Made by a program: the position numbers and the translations under genes | The notes under the pieces: generated by a model | Database searches by the model: none | What the model was told of the DNA's origin: nothing | What the model saw: the letters and a program-made list of their open reading frames with translations, nothing else | Shown here: positions 1-8,483 of the stretch, piece by piece | How positions within the stretch are numbered: the first letter of the stretch is position 1 | Layout: each line of letters opens with the position of its first letter | Source of the DNA: Agarilytica rhodophyticola | Lineage (GTDB): Bacteria; Pseudomonadota; Gammaproteobacteria; Pseudomonadales; Cellvibrionaceae | Assembly (NCBI RefSeq): GCF_002157225.2 | Contig: NZ_CP020038.1 | Coordinates: 1,697,001-1,761,000, forward strand | Direction of reading: 5' to 3' | Length of the DNA: 64,000 nt

Positions 1-3000
1 TCCACGCCGTCGCCATCACTGTCGGCAACGGTTGGGTTGGTCATATAAAGACTTGTTTCTTCATGATCAGATAAACCGTCATTGTCACTATCATGATGGA
101 TGGGCGACGTGCCAAGGTTTTGTTCTTCTAGATCACTAAGGCCATCGCTATCACTGTCGGCGGTGGCCTGGGCGTCGTTATCTTCGGGCGAAAACCAATA
201 GGTGTTTTCAAATGCATCACTGAGTCCATCGCCATCGCTGTCTGCAAGTAAGGCGTTAGATCCATAGTTTTCTTCCAGCATATTAATAAGACCGTCACCA
301 TCGTTATCGGCGAGGCCATCGCTACCAGAGTTTGGATCGAAGCCCATTGTCACTTCATAACCATCCGATAATCCATCAAAATCACTGTCGCGTAATAATG
401 GATGTGTATTGAGGTTATTGACTTCTTCGCCATCCTCAACACCGTCGTTATCGGTATCCACCCGTGTTATGGATGTGCCGGCGAGAATTTCCTGGAGATT
501 GGATAAGCCATCGTTGTCGCTATCGGCTAAGGCATCATTGGCGTTAGTGGGGTCGAGGCCTAACAGGGTTTCTAAACAGTCGGGAATTTGATCGCCGTCT
601 TCATCAATACTAGCGTCGCCTTCTCCTTTATCTAAGGTGCCGATGGTTAAATTAGACAGATGAAGATGTACCGTGGTTTTACACTCAAGCAGTGAATGCT
701 CGTACATTAACTCGCCCATACCACTGTAAACACTGTAGGTGATGTCGTAGCCTTTTTCTCTGCGCGCAATGACGCGCATACCTGCCGAATCGTAGGTATA
801 GAGTCTTTTGACATCTTCCACATTGGCATAGCTCAATTCGTTGGCGCGGTTATAGGTATAGTAACGATCGGTGACTTGGCGCTGTCCATTAAGGCCTCGA
901 ACGACAGTCTGTTTATGATTCACATTTCCTTGCTGGTCATAACTGTACTGATGCGAACGCCGCCCATTACCGAAAGTAATACTATTTAAGCGTTGACCGG
1001 CATAGTAATAGTAATGCTCCTCGCCAAGATTTTTGTTTTCAATATTGCCGTTAAAGTCATAGTCAAACGTGCCATTTCCCCAGGAACCGCTGACACGACG
1101 CAAACGGTGTAAGCCATCATAACTGTTGGTATCGAGCATAGATAAGGATTGGGCTGCTTCCACAGCATTACTTATTTCTGTGACATTGCCTGCGGCATCA
1201 TAAGAATAGGTGAGATCCACACTATTACCCGCTGTAATGTTGGCGGGGAAGAGGCGATCATTTAAGGTAATGGTGGTGACAAGATTATTGGCGGCAGTGT
1301 AGGTATGTAATTGGCCACTGGGATGAAAGCCGACAGTATGAGCAAAACTACCGACTTGAGTTGGCCGACCCAGCGCGTCTGGGGCGTAATCTACCGTTAA
1401 ACCATTGGGATAAGTGACATCGGCCACATGATCCAGTGGGTTGATGGTATAACTCAGTGGTAACGTCAGATCTACAGTGCCAGTGATATTCAGTGTTTCA
1501 TTTAACAAGTTATTGTTTTCGTCGTAGGAATAATTCCAGGCAACATCGCCACGACTTACACGCTCGACCAAACCATCAGAGTAATATTTATATTCCACAT
1601 CGGGGGTCGCATCAGGGTAGTCGACTAAGGCCAAACGGTTACGTGTATCGTAATGAAAGGTAATCTCAGGCAGACCATTGACAAAGGTACGGCGTGTTTG
1701 GCCCAGCGCATCATTTATATAGGTGGTGGTGCCCACTTCATCGTCAAATTTTTCCACAAGATAGAAGTGTTGATCATAGGAAAACCTTCTTTGCGGGCCT
1801 GAAACCCTATTATTTCTAAATCTACCCTGCACAATACTTTCAGGTTGATTAAAAATATTGCGTGAAAAAAAAGTCGCGACATTTTCAGGGGCAATAATGG
1901 AATAAAGAGCTTTACTGCCTTCGTCGAGGCCATATTGATTGTAATGATATTGGGTCTCGTTACCGCGCTCATCGGTGACCGTTGTGATAAGGTCATTGTA
2001 GATGTATTGCTTAAATTCACCGTCGGCATGTTCTTCTCGTACAACACGCCCTAAGGCATCAAACTTAAAATGCATACCTAGTGTGGAACTGGGGTAAGAT
2101 TCAAAGATGACTTGTCCCAACGCATCATATGCCGTGGTGAAGGCGAGTGGCCCTTTGGTTGAGTTGATCATTTGCCCGAGGCCGTCAAAGGTATCCACCT
2201 GCTGATAGGTGCCACGGGTTAATGTTCGTGTGTTTTTAGTGTAATTAATAACAACAGGGGCTTTAATAGGATAAGTAATGTTCTCTATTCGATTCAGATC
2301 GTCATACTTAAAATGTGTGGTGTGAGCTTCCTCATTGGTTTGCTCGACAACTAAACCATTATTATTTACTTTTCTCTCGATAAATGTACCATCGACATAT
2401 TCTTCTCGTTGAGCGATACCTCGACGGTATTCTAGGTATTGCGTGGTACGGCCTAAGGCATCAGTCGCTGTTTTTACATCGCCTTCTGTTGAATAGGTAT
2501 AGCCGGTTTTAATGCCATATGTATTTTCCGAGGTAAGATTGCCATTATCGTCGTACTTGCGAATAATTTTCCCAATCACTTTGGAATTACTGCTATCACC
2601 AACACCAAGCGCTTCCACAATTTCTTCTTCTACTAAACCAATAATCCATTTATTTGTATCGTGTTTATAACGAAAACGGGTGCGTTTATTCGGCTCGCCA
2701 GCACGGTTAATATATTCAATTTGGCTAAGAGGACGGCCAAAGCGATCGTGATTAAAATATTCCACACGCGCAGAGTACCCCGAAGTAGTTAAGGCACTGC
2801 CGCGCTTGCGATATTGACCTATTAAAATAGGCAGATAGCTGGCGTCTTCTCGCCACCAAGTGTTACGGTGCTCACTACCATGCCAGAAATTCTCATCAGA
2901 AATTTTCTGTAATTCCCAGGCGTAGTACATCACTTCAAGTAATTGATTCGACAGGCTATAGGTTCTTTTCTGCTCTAATAAGCCCACAAAGCTAGGTCGA

Positions 3001-4298
3001 ATATGTAAATACACGCCGTTGGTTTGTAACTCAAACCATTTACCATAATGCTCATACACCTCGATACTATTAGGTGTAGTAATGCGCGTTTCATCTTTAT
3101 AATATGAGCCATAGCGGGGGTCACTACTTCTTACACTTTGCGGCTTAAATTCATATGTCCAAGTGCCATCTGTACCGTCAGGGTTGGTTAATATTTTTGT
3201 CGCTAAGCTTGCTGTTAACTCTGGAAATTGAAACGCATCACTAACGGGCGTTCGTTCAAAGTCTACGTACTGATAAGCATAGGTAACTTCGGCCCCGGTA
3301 GGGTAGGTCAATTTATGCAGCGAAAAAGAGCCTGGGCCTGCAAGGTCGTGTCCATCACTGGGATCTGGATCAGCAAGTAAAGGGTAATATTTAAATTGCC
3401 ACTGTTCACCATCGGGCCGGACAACACGTGTAAGCTGCGCCACATTTTCATTGCCTAATCCTGCCACAGGTTCATAGAAATATTGCCATGTTCGATTATT
3501 GGCTGTAATAGATTCTAATGAAATCTGCGCACTATTGAGGTTGCGGTAGGCAAATGTTACAACCGGCGTATGTAAACCTTCTTCAGAACGGGCGACCGAG
3601 TCGATATATAAAAGCCCCACCGGGTTAAAAAGATAATTAATCGCGATCGCATTGCCATGGACATCTTCAATGTGCGTGGTATACCAGGAAACGGTGCCCT
3701 GACCTTCATTGGCAAATTGATCCATGGTGTAACGTGTACCATTAGGGCTGGTGACAATAAAACCTCCATTACCTGCCGTTGAGCAGCTCGCACGCCATTG
3801 TCCTCGCGTGATAAAGGTATTGTCATTTTCTGTAGTGTTATAAATTAATAATTCTCTGCCACCATCGGGCATTTCTAAGGTAGGATTGTCCCCCGTGTGC
3901 ACTTGGAAATTGCGTTGATTACACGCGCGTTCTACCATATCTTCATTGGCTAACACCCGGCCAAAATGGATTGTCCAACCGACACCATAGGTGGATTGAT
4001 TAGGTAAGCTATCAATCTGTTGGCTGGTGTAGACACGATTAATCGCGATATCCATTCCTCCATTACCGGGAATTAAAATATCGGTAGATTTAATTTGAAG
4101 TGTTCCAGAAAAAGGGTCGATGTGCTCATTTAAAATATCATTAGCTGCTCCTTTATAAGGGTGCAGGCCTGGTTCTGCATAATAATCCCGGATAGCGGTG
4201 TCGGCATGCACCGCCATTGCCTGAGAGAGTAATGTGAGCATTCCTAACAGTCGCATCATGTGATGAAGGAATGTTCCTTTATATTTTCCAATCGCCAT
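1..4298 (-). CDS. Large exported RHS/YD-repeat protein with calcium-binding repeats (C-terminus beyond window)
   Basis: The reading frame is open from the ATG at 4298 to the left edge, about 1430 residues, so the C-terminus is missing. The upstream ATG at 4307 has AGGAG only one base away; from 4298 that site is 10 bases away, so 4298 is preferred. The N-terminus is a Sec signal peptide ending near AMAVHA. An RHS-type N-terminal region follows (SGTLQIKSTDILIPGNGG), then many YD repeats (for example YDDNGNLTSE, YDALGQV, YSYDAAGNVTEISN). From about residue 1220 it changes to thrombospondin type 3-like acidic repeats (DSDNDGLSNLQE, DTDNDGVEDGEE), which usually bind calcium. No RHS core motif or toxin tip is visible before the edge. 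It is probably an exported or surface RHS protein; its tip and function are unknown. Its 5' neighbour encodes a small membrane protein. Confidence 0.9.
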   Translation of the reverse strand, partial: MAIGKYKGTFLHHMMRLLGMLTLLSQAMAVHADTAIRDYYAEPGLHPYKGAANDILNEHIDPFSGTLQIKSTDILIPGNGGMDIAINRVYTSQQIDSLPNQSTYGVGWTIHFGRVLANEDMVERACNQRNFQVHTGDNPTLEMPDGGRELLIYNTTENDNTFITRGQWRASCSTAGNGGFIVTSPNGTRYTMDQFANEGQGTVSWYTTHIEDVHGNAIAINYLFNPVGLLYIDSVARSEEGLHTPVVTFAYRNLNSAQISLESITANNRTWQYFYEPVAGLGNENVAQLTRVVRPDGEQWQFKYYPLLADPDPSDGHDLAGPGSFSLHKLTYPTGAEVTYAYQYVDFERTPVSDAFQFPELTASLATKILTNPDGTDGTWTYEFKPQSVRSSDPRYGSYYKDETRITTPNSIEVYEHYGKWFELQTNGVYLHIRPSFVGLLEQKRTYSLSNQLLEVMYYAWELQKISDENFWHGSEHRNTWWREDASYLPILIGQYRKRGSALTTSGYSARVEYFNHDRFGRPLSQIEYINRAGEPNKRTRFRYKHDTNKWIIGLVEEEIVEALGVGDSSNSKVIGKIIRKYDDNGNLTSENTYGIKTGYTYSTEGDVKTATDALGRTTQYLEYRRGIAQREEYVDGTFIERKVNNNGLVVEQTNEEAHTTHFKYDDLNRIENITYPIKAPVVINYTKNTRTLTRGTYQQVDTFDGLGQMINSTKGPLAFTTAYDALGQVIFESYPSSTLGMHFKFDALGRVVREEHADGEFKQYIYNDLITTVTDERGNETQYHYNQYGLDEGSKALYSIIAPENVATFFSRNIFNQPESIVQGRFRNNRVSGPQRRFSYDQHFYLVEKFDDEVGTTTYINDALGQTRRTFVNGLPEITFHYDTRNRLALVDYPDATPDVEYKYYSDGLVERVSRGDVAWNYSYDENNNLLNETLNITGTVDLTLPLSYTINPLDHVADVTYPNGLTVDYAPDALGRPTQVGSFAHTVGFHPSGQLHTYTAANNLVTTITLNDRLFPANITAGNSVDLTYSYDAAGNVTEISNAVEAAQSLSMLDTNSYDGLHRLRRVSGSWGNGTFDYDFNGNIENKNLGEEHYYYYAGQRLNSITFGNGRRSHQYSYDQQGNVNHKQTVVRGLNGQRQVTDRYYTYNRANELSYANVEDVKRLYTYDSAGMRVIARREKGYDITYSVYSGMGELMYEHSLLECKTTVHLHLSNLTIGTLDKGEGDASIDEDGDQIPDCLETLLGLDPTNANDALADSDNDGLSNLQEILAGTSITRVDTDNDGVEDGEEVNNLNTHPLLRDSDFDGLSDGYEVTMGFDPNSGSDGLADNDGDGLINMLEENYGSNALLADSDGDGLSDAFENTYWFSPEDNDAQATADSDSDGLSDLEEQNLGTSPIHHDSDNDGLSDHEETSLYMTNPTVADSDGDGV

Positions 4299-4404
4299 AT
4301 TATCCATACTCCTATGGTAGCGTGTGTAAGTGTTATTAAAATGCAGGCACAACAAAGCCTCCCGCATTTTTATTAAATGTGGTGCGTGATAAAAATGAAA
4401 AAAA

Positions 4405-4443
4405 TTCACCATAAGGTACAACAACGTTGTACCTTATGGTGAA
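4405..4443 (-). terminator. Intrinsic terminator after the small membrane protein gene
   Basis: A perfect inverted repeat has 18-base arms (4405-4422 and 4426-4443) and a 3-base loop. On the minus strand it is followed by a run of seven T. It lies 14 bases after the stop of the gene at 4457 and before the RHS start at 4298, so the two genes may be uncoupled or connected by read-through. Confidence 0.85.
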
Positions 4444-4456
4444 AAGTGGGTGAATA

Positions 4457-4708
4457 TTATTGCGCTTTAGACGTCATTAAAAATCCTTGACTAGCCTTTG
4501 CTTGGGTAGGTTTTTTAGTGTCGGATAGTACCGCTGTACTCACTTTTTTATTGTTCTCAGTTTCAAGTGCGTCTGTATTCGATGTATAGCCTTCTTTAAT
4601 TGCGGAATTCCATAAGTGGTCATTTAATGACGATATTTGAACCGAAATAAACACGAGTGCAATAATACACGATAAAAGTAAGAATAATTTTGAGTTAAGT
4701 ATTTTCAT
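4457..4708 (-). CDS. Small single-pass membrane protein, copy 1
   Basis: The product has 83 residues, MKILNSKLF then a hydrophobic stretch (LLLSCIIALVFISVQI) that can be one membrane anchor, followed by a polar tail of about 55 residues. The start is chosen because AAGGA sits 9 bases upstream; in-frame extensions upstream lack a site. A paralogue at 7237-7485 is nearly identical for the first 60 residues and then diverges at the C-terminus. Both copies lie directly upstream of an RHS gene on the same strand. I do not recognise the family. A role as chaperone, anchor or accessory of the adjacent RHS protein is only inferred from the repeated gene order. Confidence 0.65.
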   Translation of the reverse strand: MKILNSKLFLLLSCIIALVFISVQISSLNDHLWNSAIKEGYTSNTDALETENNKKVSTAVLSDTKKPTQAKASQGFLMTSKAQ

Positions 4709-4953
4709 AAGATTACATCCTTTAATTCTTTGATATCTCATGTGAAAAAAACAGATATAGAAAACAACGGGCACACCAAAGCTAGTCACTAAAATAGTGA
4801 GTGCGAGTATGTGTGGATATAACAAGAAAAACGAATGGCAGCAAGACAGATGCGTCTGCATTTTGTTGAGTTGTTTGCTCCCGGCGCATCCATAAAAAAT
4901 TCTGCAATCGTGTATTACTTCTCCTGGTTGATTTCCTGTCGAAAATTTTAACA
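4500..4953 (-). repeat. Duplicated block, copy 1 (pair with 7290-7804)
   Basis: The segment covers the 5' two thirds of the small membrane protein gene and its upstream region. It matches 7290-7804 closely, including the shared stretch ending TTGATTTCCTGTCG. Copy 2 carries an extra stretch near 7630-7670. It is a direct duplication about 2.8 kb apart, each copy followed by an RHS gene. Confidence 0.85.
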
Positions 4954-5218
4954 TAGGGTGTATTAAAATACAGTATTTTAGATGACAGATTACCTATATG
5001 ATTTTTCTCATACAACATGGCATCTTACACACAAAAATATGAAGAACTCATAAACATGTGAATAATGTTTATGTTAACAATAAGTGTAGATTGTGATGAT
5101 TTGCGCCGCGTATGCGACTTTAGTAATAATGTGTAACAGATAAAAAAGTTTCCTTGCTGAGTATTAGCTTTCCTTGGTCTTGCTCCCCCATAGATTATTA
5201 ATTATTGATTATTGTCCA

Positions 5219-5455
5219 TTAGTATTCGGCCAAAACTGCCGGGTCAGCGGGAAATGAGAGGGCAATATTTTCTTCAAAAACAATGCCGCGCAAGTTATGA
5301 AGCATAAACGTCTCTCTAAAATCGTGTCGGCAATAGATCCCGAGATAGTTATCGGATTCACATTTAAATAGGGGTAAATGTGTCAGCTTCTCCTTAATAA
5401 AGTGCCGTGTGGTGACGTAGTCATATTCATTTTTTGTTGAGTGTTTTGTAGTCAT
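5219..5455 (-). CDS. Hypothetical small protein (doubtful)
   Basis: The ORF encodes 78 residues starting MTTKHSTKNEYDYVTTRHF and ending PADPAVLAEY. The composition is protein-like and mixed rather than low-complexity, but I see no convincing ribosome binding site, no signal peptide and no known motif. It lies alone between the duplicated block and the repeat at 5541. It could be a fragment of a larger lost gene. Confidence 0.3.
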   Translation of the reverse strand: MTTKHSTKNEYDYVTTRHFIKEKLTHLPLFKCESDNYLGIYCRHDFRETFMLHNLRGIVFEENIALSFPADPAVLAEY

Positions 5456-5540
5456 TCAGCTATAATGTATTTGTGGAGCCATATCGCAGTGCTTTGCTTT
5501 GGCGCTTACATCCAGTGATCGTTAGCTGTCTTGAAATAAT

Positions 5541-5622
5541 TGGGTAATATTGTGTATTTATACCGCAATCATATGATGAATAACTTGGTTTAGAGTATGA
5601 GGGTAAAGTGGGACGTTACAAC
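5541..5622. repeat. Dispersed repeat of about 82 bp, copy 1 (pair with 45225-45306)
   Basis: This stretch matches 45225-45306 at most positions over its whole length, same orientation, about 40 kb away. Both contain ATGATGAATAA, then a GTAAAGTGGGACG block. It lies near the end of an RHS/immunity unit in both places. The surrounding 5456-5866 holds no gene I can support. Confidence 0.7.
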
Positions 5623-5866
5623 CAATACGAGACTATTGGCAGTGACTAACGAGCATCATACACAAGCTTTGTACTTGCCCAAAACTAAAGCCCGCCAGCG
5701 ATAATTAAAAGTTAGGGGGGCTTACCATTCCTATCAGCTAAACCAAAACTCCCTTGAACGTATACTCACCGGTAAAATCCACCTGTAAAGGTTAGGTGCA
5801 TGGAGGGAGGCTTAGTGGTTGCGGCTGAGTAAATATAACAAAGGCCGCTATTTTTTCGGGCTTTTC

Positions 5867-6193
5867 TTAACTAAAATCATCTACAGAAGCAAAATTAAAG
5901 GATATTTTTTCATGCTCTTTATCTTTAAGAACATAATTCACCCTATCAAATCCACTATCTAAACAAGTGATACTTAAGTGCATAAATTGGGTTAAGCCAC
6001 CACCAAATTCTGATATTTGCAAATCACTAATATCGTAAAAACATAAAGTTAATTTATTGCTAGTCGTATCCTCAGACTCTGATAAAGTTAAAAGCAAATT
6101 ATATTTTAACGACTCAGTTTGCATATCCATGCGCAAAGATATAACACAATTATGATGAATTAGCCTTTCATTCAATACATCCAAATCAATCAT
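5867..6193 (-). CDS. Candidate cytoplasmic immunity protein for the compact RHS toxin
   Basis: The product has 108 residues, no signal peptide and no membrane segment, and is acidic (ending FASVDDFS). GAGG lies 9 bases before the ATG. The start overlaps the stop of the RHS gene by four bases (ATGA), which suggests translational coupling. Small size, acidity and position directly after a toxin-bearing RHS gene are typical of immunity proteins. The family is not recognised. Unlike the immunity genes at 43-53 kb it is not exported, so its toxin probably acts in the cytoplasm. Confidence 0.7.
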   Translation of the reverse strand: MIDLDVLNERLIHHNCVISLRMDMQTESLKYNLLLTLSESEDTTSNKLTLCFYDISDLQISEFGGGLTQFMHLSITCLDSGFDRVNYVLKDKEHEKISFNFASVDDFS

Positions 6194-7137
6194 TGATTTA
6201 TCCTCGTTTCTTTACCTTTTGGACCGTAACCAGGGCCATACTCGTAAGTATGTATATGAGGGTTAGAGTGATACTCTTTTTGCTTATCAGTATTACCATA
6301 GCCGTGATTAGTGTAATCAGTCCGCTTTACTTGTCTACCATATTGATCATATTCAACCTTTGATGTTTCTAACTGCTTCGTTTTAGGGTTGTACTTTTGA
6401 TGTGTTGTAGGTTTTGTACCAGGTGTTACTTGATGAGGTGAATTTTTATGCCACGCACTATCGGGTAAAGTGGGCTTTCCTCCCTTTTGCACCTTCCCCG
6501 CCGGTTTCGCCGCCGCAATTTTTTTATTAACCTTTTGAACCGCTACTGCCAGCTTGCCTAGTTTATGTATTTTATTAAGTGTTGCCAAGGGATTAACAGC
6601 ATCTTTAGCGGTATTGAGTAGTGCTGTAGAAAAACCAAGACTTCCTGTTGTCATATAATTGAATCCGACGTTTAGCGCAAAATCTAGAATAAGTTTTGGG
6701 TTGCCCCCATCGGGATCAACATAGCGATACGGATTATTATTGCCATAGGCATAGCGGTTAAACATTTGCGGATTACTTTCCACACTGTCTTCCACCTGTA
6801 CCGGATCTATCCCCATAAAACGGCCTGCATGTGGGTCGTAGTAGCGGTTTTTCATGTAGGTAAGACCCAGGGCGTTGTCGTGGGTGTGGCCGGTGTAGGA
6901 CACTTGTTCGCTGGTGTTGCTGCCCGCTTGTTGTTCGCTGTAGGGGCGGTAGTTTTTGCGCCAGATTTCTTCGCCGGCGTCGTTGGTGGCGGCGACGACG
7001 GAGCCGGAAGCGTCGTGGTGAAAAAAGGTGAGGGTTTCTACCTCAGTAGCGGTGGCGGTAACGGTGGTGATCCACAGTAGCAGTGTGAATAACACAAGGT
7101 GTAGGCTGTTGTTGGTACGTATTCTGTTCATGATCAT
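6190..7137 (-). CDS. Compact exported RHS-core protein with C-terminal toxin-like domain
   Basis: The product has about 315 residues. Start: the ATG at 7137 is favoured over 7164, because the longer ORF begins inside a hairpin (7157-7193); 7131 is also possible. A signal peptide (LVLFTLLLWITTVTATA) is followed at once by the last YD-type repeat and the RHS core: RYYDPHAGRF, then NRYAYGNNNPYRYVDPDG near residues 95-150. A short hydrophobic and Lys/Ala/Pro-rich linker leads to a basic C-terminal domain of about 75 residues (KVEYDQYGRQVKRTDYT, then SNPHIHTYEYGPGYGPKG). The His/Tyr/Gly-rich tip looks like a small nuclease-type polymorphic toxin, but I cannot name the family. The protein lacks the long cocoon of normal RHS proteins. 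It may be a minimal toxin or the remains of a deletion that joined a signal peptide to the tip of a larger gene. Confidence 0.85.
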   Translation of the reverse strand: MIMNRIRTNNSLHLVLFTLLLWITTVTATATEVETLTFFHHDASGSVVAATNDAGEEIWRKNYRPYSEQQAGSNTSEQVSYTGHTHDNALGLTYMKNRYYDPHAGRFMGIDPVQVEDSVESNPQMFNRYAYGNNNPYRYVDPDGGNPKLILDFALNVGFNYMTTGSLGFSTALLNTAKDAVNPLATLNKIHKLGKLAVAVQKVNKKIAAAKPAGKVQKGGKPTLPDSAWHKNSPHQVTPGTKPTTHQKYNPKTKQLETSKVEYDQYGRQVKRTDYTNHGYGNTDKQKEYHSNPHIHTYEYGPGYGPKGKETRINQ

Positions 7138-7156
7138 TGTTACTCGTATATAGAAG

Positions 7157-7193
7157 GCCGCCACATCTGTTCGATCTATGTTGATGTGGCGGC
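7157..7193 (-). terminator. Hairpin between small membrane gene and compact RHS gene
   Basis: Perfect 11-base GC-rich arms (GCCGCCACATC and its complement) enclose a 15-base loop. It sits 44 bases downstream of the gene ending at 7237 and just before the RHS start. No clear T-run follows on the minus strand, so it may attenuate rather than terminate. Confidence 0.55.
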
Positions 7194-7236
7194 GTGTCTG
7201 CTATGTATTTTCTAGTGATTTTTTTGCACTTTTCCC

Positions 7237-7485
7237 TTAATGAAGCGGGGAGCTAAAGTTGATTACCTGCGCCTGTTCTTGTGTCGTCATATTAGTGTTG
7301 GATAGTATCGCTGTACTCACTTTTTTATTGTTTTCAGTTTCAAGTATGTCTGTATTCGATGTATAGCCTTCTTTACTTGCGGAATTCCATAGGTGGTCAT
7401 TTAATGACGATATTTGAACCGAAATAAATACGAGTGCAATAATACACGATAAAAGTAAGAATAATTTTGAGTTAAGTATTTTCAT
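7237..7485 (-). CDS. Small single-pass membrane protein, copy 2
   Basis: The product has 82 residues and is a paralogue of the gene at 4457-4708. The first 60 residues are almost identical, including the hydrophobic segment and the block NNKKVSTA; the last 20 differ. The same AAGGA site lies 9 bases upstream. It precedes the compact RHS gene in the same way as copy 1 precedes the large RHS gene. The function is unknown. The conserved membrane anchor with a variable tail might mean partner-specific recognition, which is inference. Confidence 0.65.
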   Translation of the reverse strand: MKILNSKLFLLLSCIIALVFISVQISSLNDHLWNSASKEGYTSNTDILETENNKKVSTAILSNTNMTTQEQAQVINFSSPLH

Positions 7486-7804
7486 AAGATTACATCCTTT
7501 AATTCTTTGATACCTCATGTGAACAACAATAGTCATGAAAAAAATCACGGAAAATAATAGGTACGAAAAACAACACGCACACGAAAGCAAGCCACTAAAA
7601 TAGTGAGTGCTAGTATGCGCAGATACAAAAACAGTGTGTGTTGTCTTTTATCGCAGCAACAGTAAGATATAGCAAGAAAGACAAATGGCCGCAAGACAGG
7701 TGGGGCTGCATTTTGTTGAATTATTTGCTCCTGGCGCGTCCATAAAAAATTCTGCAGTTGTGTGTTACTTCTCCTGGTTGATTTCCTGTCGATCATTTTA
7801 ACAC
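7290..7804 (-). repeat. Duplicated block, copy 2 (pair with 4500-4953)
   Basis: Second copy of the duplicated segment carrying the small membrane protein gene and its upstream region. The following 7805-8432 is AT-rich and holds no gene I can support; a possible 61-codon ORF from an ATG at 8202 has its AGGAG too close to be a good site. Confidence 0.85.
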
Positions 7805-8432
7805 ACTGTTGTGTATTGAATATTAGTTTAGATGTCATAATTGATGAGGTGTATTACATAGGTCTTCCTTTTTGTTACCATGTTAATAGATGGTTAGTAT
7901 GTAACATATCCTTAATTTAGTAGTCATATCTAATAGTTCTAATGCCTAAAAAACATTCTTTGTTAAGTATGGTTCTTCATTGAGTGTGCTCGCCTTAATT
8001 TTGATACGCGACCTTGCTCGACATATCTAGCGGCGATGAAGATAAAATGTGTCATTAAAGGCAATGCTTCTCAGGTAAAATGGTACCCTTAAAAATTTAA
8101 TAAAAATAAAGCCCTAGGAAATTATTGTATTAATCTCTATACGATTTTTGGGTGGTTGCTACATTAAAGAAAATTTTTATTTGCAATATGTTTTCAGGAG
8201 AATGGATTTTGGGAAATTTAAAGCGCCTCAAATCGCTGTGAACCTTATCGAATTTGATATTGCTAATCCCATTTTTTCAAGTAATAGAATTATTAAGGGT
8301 GGTCATGGCAAGCTGATGATGGCAAAAATTAAAATAGAAATTACAACAAGTCTTGTCATTACTTTGAATCGCCGAACAGAACACTAGTAAGTGGTGGTAC
8401 TTGTTATAGCGGGCGGTGAACTGTTAGATGAG

Positions 8433-8455
8433 AGTAGCTCGAATGAGGAGCTACT
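8433..8455 (-). terminator. Hairpin downstream of the DUF1501 gene
   Basis: Arms AGTAGCTC and GAGCTACT enclose a 7-base loop, 28 bases after the stop of the gene at 8484. No long T-run follows, so it is a weak terminator candidate. Confidence 0.5.
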
Positions 8456-8483
8456 CATTTCAAACCGCTAAAGCTAAGATCGG

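Noticed and set aside
4782..5018. ORF conserved between the duplicated blocks (DRKSTRRSNT...) as a protein gene
   Set aside because: It lies in the upstream region of the small membrane gene; the conservation is explained by the block duplication and no start site supports it.
8148..8387. Plus-strand ORF with MDFGKFKAPQ
   Set aside because: TTG start without site; the inner ATG has AGGAG only about two bases away; no motif.
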